Source of the DNA: Romanomermis culicivorax
Lineage: Eukaryota; Nematoda; Enoplea; Mermithida; Mermithidae
Length of the DNA: 64,000 nt
Assembly: GCA_963922205.1 (NCBI GenBank)
Contig: CAWUHX010000151.1
Location: 698,501-762,500 of the forward strand
Direction: 5' to 3'
The notes below the pieces were generated by a model. The model worked only from the letters and a program-made list of their open reading frames with translations. It made no database searches and was not told the origin of the DNA. Within the stretch, counting starts at the first letter, position 1. Each line of letters opens with the position of its first letter. Both the position numbers and the translations under genes were made by a program. This document shows positions 55,443-64,000 of this stretch, piece after piece.

Positions 55443-58400
55443 CGTTATAATGATGAGTGTATATACAGTACATTCGTCAGATTTTTGATTTCTGTAGCAA
55501 AAAAATCAACTTGCTCATCAAGTTTCAAAATAGCTACAAGAAGCTAAAAACGCGTCAAACGGCAGGGACACCACCTTGGGAGGCTTGGACACGACCACAC
55601 GACCCGCGGAAGGTCAAGGGGTAAGGCGCTGCACAATTTCTTGCAAATTGCGCTGTTTCTTGGAATCTTTTCAACAATTTGATTAAAATATTGACTACTA
55701 AAATGAGCGTTAAGTGCGACACATTGTGACGGGCCAGGCCACATGCCCCGCGGGAGGCCAAGGGGTAAGGCGCCGCACATATTCTTGCAAATTGCGCTGT
55801 TTCTTGGAATCTTTTCAACAATTTGATTAAAATATTGACTACTAAAATGAGCGTTAAGTGCGACACATTGTGAGGGGTCAGGCCACATGCCCCGCGGGAG
55901 GTCAAGGGGTAAGGCACCGCACATATTCTTGCAAATTGCGCTGTTTATTGGAATCTTTTCAACAATTTGATTATAATATTGATTACTAAAATGAACGTTA
56001 ACTACGACACATTGTGAGGGGCCAGGCTACATGCCCCGCGGGAGATCAAGGCGTAAGGCGCTGCATATAATTTTGCAAAATTTTTATTTTTTATATGTTT
56101 TTTTCTTATAATTTCCTGTTTTTTTGGTTTTCTATACATTACCAGGCGAAAATAACCCTCAAAAATTCGCGTCCGGAACGCGTCTTTTTCGGCAGCACAA
56201 AGAAAACTTTCATCTTTCTTAGTAATTGACATTCATGCAATAACTGTCAATCATAGTTTTTTCATAATCTGTAGTGGATATGCACTTTGTTTTGACCTAC
56301 AGTATGACAACAGTTGATCTTTCGTTTATATCTGGTGAATAATGTGTGCTTTCTATAGGGAGGTAAGGAGGAAGCATCAGCAAAATTCTTTGGCTTTGTG
56401 TGACACAAGCACATGGCCTGTCAATTTTATTGTCGGTATAGTGTGCTTTTCGCGTCCAGGGTGCGTCCCGGACGCGGTCCGGACGCGTCCTAGACGCGAC
56501 CGGCATAGACGGTTAGTTTCGCCTGGTAGTGTATTTGTTTTTTCTTCTTATTTTTTCGTGTTATTTTAGTTAATTTTTTAGTTATCGCATTTTTTGTTTT
56601 TTTCGGTTTTATGTGTTTCCTTCCAAATTCATCTGTTCTTTTGCTAGCTGTCTGTTTTTACTCATTTTTTCTTTTTCTTTTTATTTTTTTGCTTTTTTCT
56701 TTATTTGTGTTTTATTTTTTCAACTGTTTTCGTTTTTTCAATAAAAAATGATAGTCTATGCTGACATTTTTGTTTTTTGTGCTTCACTTGCTTTCTGTCT
56801 TTCTTGTTTTACTTCCTTTCTGTTTTTTATTTGCTTGTATGTTTTTTTCTAGAAAAAATTACAGATTTTATTTTTTGTTCTTTCTGTTTGCCTTCCTTCC
56901 GTTTTTCTAGTTTGTTGTTTTTCGTTGACTTCTATCATGTTTTGTGTGAAAATTATAGTTTATGATCATTTTTTTGTTTGTTTTGTTTTTATTTTTTCAA
57001 AGTGTTTTTGTTTTGTCAATAAAAAATTTTAGTTTATGCTGACATCTTTGGTGTGTTACCTGCTATTCGCTTTTTTTAATTTTTTCTTATTTATTCTTTT
57101 TTGTGTTTTTTATTGTTCTTTTGTCAAGTTTTTTAGTGTTTTGGCTTGGAAATTATAGTTTATGATTAAATTTTTTTGTTTTTTGTGTTTTATTTTTTTT
57201 CTCTTTTTTGTTGATTTCTTGTTTTTTTGATTGCAAAATTAGAGTTCATGATGGAATTTTTGGTTTTTTGGATTTTATTTGTTTTTTTTTGGTTTATTTT
57301 ACGTCAAAAAATGTTTTTTTCGTAATTTTTTAATCTATTTTTTCGCTTTTTTGTAGTTTATTTCTACGTTTTTTGGTTTTCTGAAATTTTTTTTCGGAAA
57401 AATTGTGCATTGTTATGAATTTTATGGTTTTTGTGCTGCACTTGCTTTTCGTTTGTATTTGTTTCATGTTTTTATTTTCTTGAATTGAAAAAAAATTTTT
57501 TGTTGAAAGTTTTTTTTTTATTTTTAATTTTTTTTAATTTCAATTTTTTTCATCTAGTGGTCGAATAAATTTCAATTTTCGGATTCAATTTTGGATCATC
57601 GTCGAATTTTACGTTGAAAAATTGTAGAAAAATGTTCAATGGCCAGCTTGCTGTGTGTTTTCCCGAAAATTACATAATTGTGTGACATCTTGAACTATAA
57701 TTGTTCAATTAAATAACAAAAAACATGACAACAAAAACCATATTTTAACCGACAAAAAAGACAAAAGCAAAAAAATAAATCAAAAAAGGAAAAAACTTGA
57801 CAAGAACCAAAGTCAATAAAAGACAAAACAGATAAACGCAATTTTCAATTAAAATCAACGAACTGATAAAAAAACAAAAGAAAAATTTAAAAAAATTGAA
57901 TAAAAACAAAGCAAAAGACAAAAATTTGAAAGAAAATATTTAAAACTGAAAAAATAAGTACATACGAGAAAGTAAAAAAAAGTAATCAAAAAACAACAAC
58001 TCGACAAAAATTCATAAACTGAAAAAAGATAAATTAAAATGAATAAACCAAAAATAACTAAATATTCAATAAAAAACTGGAGAAAAAACAGATAAAAAAG
58101 GAAAAAAAACTAAAAATAAGTAAAAATGAAGAAATAACAAAAAGGAAAAAAACATATAAGAAATACAAATACATAAATCGCGATTTTTAAAACTAAAAAC
58201 CAAAGCTCAACAAAAAAACAAAAAAACAAAAAGAAAAAATGAGTAAAAACAGACAGCTAGCAAAAGAATAGAAGAATTTGGAAGAAAACCCATAAACCGA
58301 GAAAAAACAAAAAATACAAAAACTAAAAATATTAACTAAAAAAACACGAAAAAATAAGAAGAAAAAACAAATATAAAAAACCAAAAAAAATAAGAAATTA

Positions 58401-58772
58401 TAAGAAAAAACATATAAAAAATAAAAATTCGCCCAATTTGCAAGCCTTACCCCTTGACCTCCCGCGGGGCATGTGGCCTGGCCCCTCACAATGTGTCACA
58501 CTTAACGCTCATTTTAGTAGTCAATATTTTAATCAAATTGTTGAAAAGATTCCAAGAAACAGCGCAATTTGCAAGAAATTGTGCGTCGCCTTACCCCTTG
58601 ACCTCCCGCGGGTCGTGTGGTCGTGCCCAAGCCTCCCAAAGTGGTGTCCCTGCGGTTTGACGCGTTTTTAAAGTCTTGTAGTTGTTTTGGAATTTGATGA
58701 GCAAGTTGATCTTTTTGCTACAGTGATCGATAATCTGACAAATGTACTGTATATACACTCATCATCATAACG
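55443..58772. mobile_element. Long foldback (about 3.3 kb) with 144-bp tandem repeats and T-rich/A-rich arms
   Basis: CGTTATAATGATGAGTGTAT at the left is repeated inverted at 58772. Moving inward, both arms carry AAATCAACTTGCTCATCAA, then ACGCGTCAAAC, then the 144-bp unit (3.3 copies left, about 1.5 copies right). Next come long T-rich (56540-57560) and A-rich (57710-58430) stretches that pair at least in part, for example CTAGCTGTCTGTTTTTACTC at about 56645 with its inverse near 58240. Open frames here are by-products of the 144-bp period and low complexity. Confidence 0.8.
55600..56080. repeat. 144-bp tandem repeat, 3.3 units
   Basis: GTAAGGCGC-GCACA recurs at 55621, 55765, 55909 and 56053, exactly 144 bases apart, 90% or more alike. 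Because 144 is a multiple of three, it creates repetitive open frames on the minus strand. Confidence 0.9.
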
Positions 58773-59313
58773 TTTGTTATAGATTATATGATAAATGAAG
58801 GTAGACGTGCTAAAAGCCGCGCCTGAGCTAAGTAATGCATAATAATGATTATTAAAGGTATAGTCGGCGCGAAGCGCCGGAAAATTTTGCGATTATGACA
58901 TTCTAAAACGCACCAAAATGCATCTTTTCTGTATCCGATCCCCAAAATTTTCTTCCCCAAATGGGGAAAGAGCCCAAAATTTTTTTCCCTTTTCCCAATT
59001 TTTTTCCCGAAAAAGCACGATTTGGGGAAAAAACAGTGGTTCTAAAATGGAAAAAAGTGAAAATTTTTGCGCGCTGCGCGCCGGGTTTCAATCACCGTTT
59101 TTTTTCCTCGAAGATTTTTTCCACATGAGAACCGGACCCAAAATTTCTTTCCTCATTTTCCAAAAATTTTCCCCGTTTTTAAAAACGTTTATAATGTAAT
59201 GTGGCTACGGATGCTTTTTTGTGCATTTTAGGAGCATACCCAAGCATTTTGTTGTATTTGGAGTCAGAAACCTGCAAAAATGAGAAAAAAATTGAGAAAA
59301 TTCTAGTTATATT

Positions 59314-60311
59314 TACCGTTTTTTTTTCCTCGAAGATTTTTTCCACATGAGAACCGGACCCAAAATTTTTTTCCTCATTTTCCAAAAATTTTCCACATTT
59401 TTAAAAACGCTTATAATGTGGCTACGGGTGCTTTTTTATGCATTTTAGGAGCATACCCATGCATTTTGTTGTATTTGGAGTCAGAAACCTGCAAAAATGA
59501 GAAAAAATTCAGAAAATTCTAGTTATATTAGCCAAAATGAGCTCATGAAGAATATATTGGTGTTTTACAGGAGCGGGTGAAGCATGTTAACGAATAACGA
59601 TAGAGTTCTCAGGAATTTATCCGCTATTAACATTTCTATAGCTCTCATTAGAATCATCTAATTTTATTTAGTTCTTGGTCCGGCGCGGAAATTTTTGGAT
59701 TTTCACTTTCTACAACGCTGGAAATTGAACCTTCACAACGTTGGGAAATAAATTAAAATCCAACTCATGAAGTATAGTTTGTTTCCCATTCCGGGGCGAA
59801 GCGCCTGGAAAATTTATCAGTTTTTATATTCTAAAACGCTGGAAAATAAATCTCTCCAACAGATATTCATAAACAGAAGTTCTAAAATCGCAGTCTAGAA
59901 TGATGTCTTCAATTTCTATTTTCAATAAACGCAAAAGTTCAGGTTGCAGACGTTTAAAAAATTCCAAACCTCGAAAGAAAAAATTGATGAAAAATCTCAA
60001 TATTGGGTGACATAGTTGACTGTTAACGATTAGAAAATGAAACGAGCTAACTTGATTGATAGAAACTGTTGAGCATTAATTAGTAAGTCGAAGTAGATAT
60101 GCTAATGGCCGCGCCTGATAGAAAATAGTGAAGATTGTACCCGTGACCGGCGCGAAGCGCCGGAAAATTTTGAGATTTTGACACCAAAACGCATCTTTTC
60201 GGTTTGGAATTCCCCAAAATTTTTTCCTCAATGAGAACCATACCCAAAATTTTTTTCCTCATTTCGAAATTTTTTTCCTGAAAAGACCCCATTTGAGGAA
60301 AAAAAACGGTG
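59314..60311. mobile_element. hAT-like element, CCTC subfamily, nested in another copy of itself
   Basis: A perfect duplication GTTATATT flanks it (59306-59313, 60312-60319). The ends are TACCGTTTTTTTTTCCTC and GAGGAAAAAAAACGGTG. It is 998 bp and the same family as its host. Confidence 0.9.
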
Positions 60312-60443
60312 GTTATATTAGCCAAAATAAGCTCATGAAGAATATATTGGTGTTCTACAGGAGCGGGTGAAGCATGTTAACGATAGAGTTCTCAGGAATT
60401 TATCCGCTATTAACATTTCTATGGCTCTGATTAGAATCATCTA

Positions 60444-60900
60444 AGGTAAAGTGGGGCATACCTGTACATGGGGGGGTTGGGGGGTGCCCCCCCCCCCAAT
60501 TTGGCCAACCATGTACCCAACATCACTCAACCCCATACCTGTACTTGGGGGTGGGTGGGAGGGACCCCCGCAACTTGGCCAACCCTGTACCCAAAATCAT
60601 TTACCCCCCCCCCCAACTCCCCCTCCAGTTTGGAAAAAATTAAAAAAATTTGCAAAAAAGTATGTTTTTTGGCCTTTTTTGGGAAAAATTTCGACTTTTT
60701 TCTACTCCCCCCCACCCAAATTTCGGATTTACCCCCTCCCCCCCCAACTGGTCGGAGGTCTTACAGGTATGAAGTGGGGTGACTTTGATCAGGGGCGTGA
60801 GGTTGTCTACACAGCAATAATGACCTGCTGATCTCAAATAGTTATCAAATGCCATACTCTGATCAAAGTCGCCCCTGATCAAAGTCATCCCACTTTACCT
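60444..60900. mobile_element. TA-flanked MITE with long G and C tracts
   Basis: It starts AGGTAAAGTGGGG and ends CCACTTTACCT between TA dinucleotides (60442-60443, 60901-60902). The right part matches the 194-bp MITE at 41109. The left part holds an inserted GC-tract segment bounded by TACCTGTA and TACAGGTA, with GGGGGGG-TTGGGGGG and C runs of up to a dozen. Confidence 0.8.
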
Positions 60901-61591
60901 TAATTTTATTTAGTTCTTGGTCGGCGCGAAGCGCCGGAAAAATTTTCGGATTTTCACTTTCTAAAACGCTGGAAATTGAACCTTGACAACGTTGGGAGAT
61001 AAATTAAAATCCGGCTGATGAAGGATAATTTGTTTCCTATTCCGGCGCGGAGCGCCGGAAAAATTTTTCAGTTTTTATATTCTAAAACGCTGGAAAATAA
61101 ATTTCTCCAACAGATATTCATAAACAGAAATTCTAAAATCGCAGTCTAGAATGATGTCTTCAATTTCCATCTTCAATAAACGCAAAAGTTCAGGTTGCAG
61201 ACGTTAAAAAAATTCTAAACATCGAGAGAAAAAATCGAGAGAATTGATGAAAAATCTCAATTTTGGGCGATATAATTGACTGTTAACGATTAGAAAATGA
61301 AATGAGCTAACTTGATTGACAGAAACTGTTGAGTATTAATTAGTAAGTCGGCGTAGATATGCTAATGGCCGCGCCTGATAGAAAATAATCAAGATTGTAC
61401 CCGTGACCGGCGCCAAGCGCCGGAAAATTTTGAGATTTTGATCCTTTTAAGTCTACCAAAACGCATCTTTTCGGTTTTGAATTCCCCGAAATTTTTCCCA
61501 CGATGAGAACCTTACCTAAAATTTTTTTCCTCATTTCGAAATTTTTTTTCCTCAAGAGACCTCATTTGAGGAAAAAAACGGTGGTTTCAAT

Positions 61592-62270
61592 TCATTTATA
61601 ATTTTCTATGTTATTCTGTGCGCGGTTAGAAAAGTTCATTTAGTTAGTGCTTATACGTTCTGAATATCATCATATTAAGGATAAATGTTTGATCCTGTAT
61701 TTTTTTTTGACGAATTTGATGAAAACTAACATTTTTCTCAACAATTTTCCCAAAAAATTTTCGTGATGTTCATAAAAATTTTGAATTTTGACTTTCATGT
61801 GATTCAAACACTTTGAGTGTAAGGCAATGCTAGAAATTTTTGCCGCTTGAAAGATCCAAATTCTTAGCCGCTTGTCTAGTTTTTGAATTTTAGTTTGTCC
61901 GACTGAAAATTTACTAAATTCACTGAGAAACCAAACCTTCTGTCTGGGAAATAAAAGGTGAAAAGATTCATTTTCCAGCGTTCTAGAATATTTAAATCCT
62001 GAAAAATTTTCGGCGCTGCGCGCCGAACACATTACTCTAGTCTAGTCATATTAATCTTTTCATTTTCTCTCCAAAAATCAGAAAATTGGGTTTTAAATGC
62101 CTGAAACCGACGCGGGCCGAATGAAATACAAGGAAACTAGTTTGCCATATGTTTTCCGATAAATTTAAGCAAATTTATCGATTTTAGAGTGAGCGACCAA
62201 AAATTATCTGTGCAACCGAAATTTGTCCCCAAGTTGCACATTGCAAGCTGGCCTGTGCAAAAAAAACCCT
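61592..62270. other. Inner right flank of the outer hAT-like element, no gene
   Basis: AT-rich. It contains a CGGCGCTGCGCGCCG hairpin at about 62009 and TTGCAC/GTGCAA words near 62205-62265. Open frames here show no motifs. Confidence 0.5.
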
Positions 62271-62457
62271 GGGTCCGACCAGTTCGGGGGGGGGGGTCGA
62301 AAATTTTCCCAAAAAAGGCACTTTTTCCAATTTTTCTAATTTCCCCAAGTTAGGGCGGGTTGGGTATGGGGTTAACCAAGTTGGGGGGTCCCCCCGACCC
62401 ACCCTAATTACAGCTATGTTTGAAAGATATTGCCGGTTGCAGTGGCTCCTACAGGAC

Positions 62458-64000
62458 CAGCGTTTTTTGTGCACGGACATTTGTGGTAATTGGCACAAGA
62501 GGCGCCCATGGCACAAATTTTTTTCTGCCAGAAACATACTGAAAACTGCGGAAATGTTTTAGGCCAAAAGTTTGATAAAAATATATTTAATCAAAGCTAC
62601 GTTTAAATTTAACGCATTAATTTTTTGTATAAATCTTGCCCTACCTAATCCGAATATGACTGAACAGATAATATTCAGAATTTCTTCTGATTCATCAGTA
62701 TTGACAGCCTATAAAGTTTGCTGCAACGATACTAATACACTGTTCGAAGAGACATATAAAGTTTGCTGTTCATTCGCGCTCGGGTCAAATATACGAGTAA
62801 TTAATATTATATAAGGTAAAGACCAAAGTGTGGTAACTTTGGCCAAAATCGAGTCGATCTGACATCTCCAACGTATAACATGTTATACAAGGGGAATTCG
62901 TAAAAATGTTTCATGGCACTGTTATGTCAAAAATGTCAGACAAATCGATTAAACACATTCTTTGATTAGTAGCATGCAGATTTGACTTACTGTAGATCAT
63001 TGAAAAGCGCACACGGGTAAATTACAGATGGCGGTGGCCACCGAATTTACCCTACCTTTAAAATTTTCCTTAGGCTTAGGCTTAGGGCTGTTTCGGCGTG
63101 GCCACGGCCAAATGGTTCGGCGTGGCCACCGCCATCTGTAAAAACTCCGAGCACACTTTGTGACCACCATGGTGGTCGTCACCATTATAATTTTTGTTCA
63201 GGTTACTTTTTCGTCAAATAGAATGGCTATCTCTCATCACAAGTAGACCGCAACAAAACAAATATTGGATATGAGGTACCTTTGCTGTCACAAAATTTCA
63301 GCTGAAAATGATGAATTTCATCAACATCTTTCATTTGACATATAAATCTCAAAAAATGGACTGCTGCAACAGAAGTTTTGTGCTCTAGAAAAAATTTCGC
63401 GTTACTGTAGGCTACAATTTCTAATGGATTCGCACCTTTCCAGACAATCTTTGGCCAGTTCTATTCATTTTATTACAAGTTTTGTACAACATGGATTGAT
63501 GAAATTATACTTTTCTGATGCAAAATTTTGTTTTGCGTTTGAGTAAACCTTTGTTGCGCTTTAGTTTTCAGTTGTTCTTGATGAATCCGTCGACGACTGA
63601 CAATAATCCAGATTGCGTTTCAACTTACGTGACTTATTCGCATAAAAATCGAACCTACCCCATTTTTATCTAACCACGTCTGTAAGATAAGGAAAAGTGA
63701 TCGAGAAAACAGTTTAAAATTTAAAACGAAGTGGAATGTAGCAAGGATTCAAATATTTCTATAGAATTGGTCAGGAAGTTTATTACTTTCAATTTATTTT
63801 CGGTTAGGAATTTTTTCCTTAGTAAAGATTGATTTTAAGCTGTCTTTAATTGTTAAGAAAACTGAGTCGAATCGGAAGTTGCGTAAACTTTTGGTCTACA
63901 AATTGTAACAACAATTTTCAATTTTTCTATTTTATCAAACACGAAAAATACGAATTTCGGTTCCCAATACCACCGAATAAACAGGAAGTTCATAATTTCT
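62458..64000. mobile_element. Non-autonomous hAT element, GTGCC subfamily, copy 3 (runs past the window edge)
   Basis: The left end CAGCGTTTTTTGTGCACGG is followed by GTAATTGGCACAAGAGGC and by sequence matching 42245-42420. A second matching stretch, 63640-63990, resembles 42365-42720, with unrelated DNA inserted between about 62815 and 63640. That insert starts with TA-AGGTAAAG, like the MITE family. The right end is outside the window. Confidence 0.65.
63026..63142. repeat. Inverted repeat ACAGATGGCGGTGGCCAC
   Basis: ACAGATGGCGGTGGCCACCGAA at the left is matched by its inverse at the right, separated by about 70 bases containing AGGCTTAGGCTTAGG. It can form a stable hairpin of about 20 pairs. 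Confidence 0.75.

Larger units (their letters stand above)
54709..59038. mobile_element. hAT-like element, CCCC subfamily, 4.3 kb because of a nested foldback
   Basis: A perfect duplication GTTCTAAA flanks it (54701-54708 and 59039-59046). The ends are CACTGTTTTTTTTCCCC and GGGGAAAAAACAGTG, with CCCCAAATGGGG words inside both. Its own core equals that of 13630-14170; the remainder is the foldback at 55443-58772. Confidence 0.9.
59093..61583. mobile_element. hAT-like element, CCTC subfamily, with two nested insertions
   Basis: A perfect duplication GTTTCAAT flanks it (59085-59092, 61584-61591). The ends are CACCGTTTTTTTTCCTC and GAGGAAAAAAACGGTG. Without the nested 59314-60311 and 60444-60900 elements it is about 1.03 kb, the same size and sequence order as the inverted copy at 10738-11762. 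Confidence 0.9.
54559..62271. mobile_element. Outer hAT-like element (TGCAC words) holding a stack of insertions
   Basis: The left end CAGGGTCTTTATTTTGCAC and right end GTGCAAAAAAAACCCTG are inverted. Both ends carry TTGCAC/GTGCAACC words (54575-54640, 62205-62260). Two further elements with perfect duplications lie inside. No matching 8-bp duplication was found at the outer flanks, so the pairing of these ends is inferred. Confidence 0.5.

Noticed and set aside
55544-55924. Minus-strand repetitive protein of 120-126 residues
   Set aside because: Two frames are open at once because a 144-bp tandem repeat is a multiple of three. No start context or homology.
55600-56080. CRISPR-like array
   Set aside because: The units are 144 bp with no unique spacers; it is a plain tandem repeat in a eukaryotic foldback element.
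56577-58430. Phe/Leu-rich or Lys-rich ORFs, possible membrane proteins
   Set aside because: Low-complexity T-rich and A-rich foldback arms translate this way in all frames.
60451-60831. Pro/Gly-rich frames on both strands
   Set aside because: They are produced by G and C tracts inside a MITE.
54559-62271. Firm 8-bp target duplication for the outer element
   Set aside because: Flanks CACCGGGG and GGTCCGAC do not match, so the pairing of ends was kept only at moderate confidence.

Overview
The window is a repeat-dense, AT-rich stretch of a metazoan nuclear genome, probably an invertebrate with short introns. The sequence does not allow a closer placement. Only one host gene is clearly readable: EXO70 (exocyst subunit EXOC7) at 47436-51224, +. 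It has 20 exons separated by 48-316 nt introns and the spliced frame is uninterrupted. Almost everything else is transposable elements, many inserted inside one another.

Left part, 1-13 kb. A Ty3/gypsy-like gag (minus strand, open at the left edge) has a possible LTR and primer site behind it. It is followed by a decayed gypsy integrase (3.5-4.5 kb), a fragment of the window's main gypsy family (4.48-4.82 kb), a decayed Tc1 transposon (5.9-7.0 kb) and a decayed Polinton/Maverick (7.0-10.7 kb). The Polinton keeps its usual gene order: integrase, adenovirus-type protease, minor capsid protein, small structural protein, and the start of the major capsid protein. A non-autonomous element with an 8-bp target duplication (10738-11762) lies next to the Polinton break.

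Middle part, 13-39 kb. Nested hAT-like elements (13334-14963) and a diverged direct duplication precede a decayed minus-strand gypsy copy (16.25-21.83 kb). A second copy of that family, 24237-38912, has both LTRs (about 95% alike by eye) and a 4-bp target duplication, ACCC. It is inserted in a minus-strand zinc-knuckle retroelement gene, whose other side resumes at 38913. Besides gag and pol it carries about 4.5 kb of additional reading frame between integrase and the 3' LTR. The first part reads as a DEDDy 3'-5' exonuclease (RNase D / WRN / EXD2-like). The second is a long unidentified frame with a charged low-complexity middle and an RGG-rich tail. A pair of canonical splice sites could fuse a short upstream exon in frame to the exonuclease ORF. 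This is the most unusual system in the window. All its frames are somewhat decayed.

Right part, 39-64 kb. This is a mosaic of non-autonomous DNA elements around EXO70. Several have 8-bp target duplications and termini of the form CANNG followed by a T run, but different subterminal words (GTGCC, CCGTACC, CCTC, CCCC, TGCAC). Two long foldback elements (51.8-52.8 and 55.44-58.77 kb) have T-rich and A-rich arms. Short TA-flanked MITEs are also present. A GC-rich hairpin, CCGGCGCGAAGCGCCGG, recurs many times in this AT-rich DNA. No rRNA, tRNA, CRISPR array or bacterial gene was seen.
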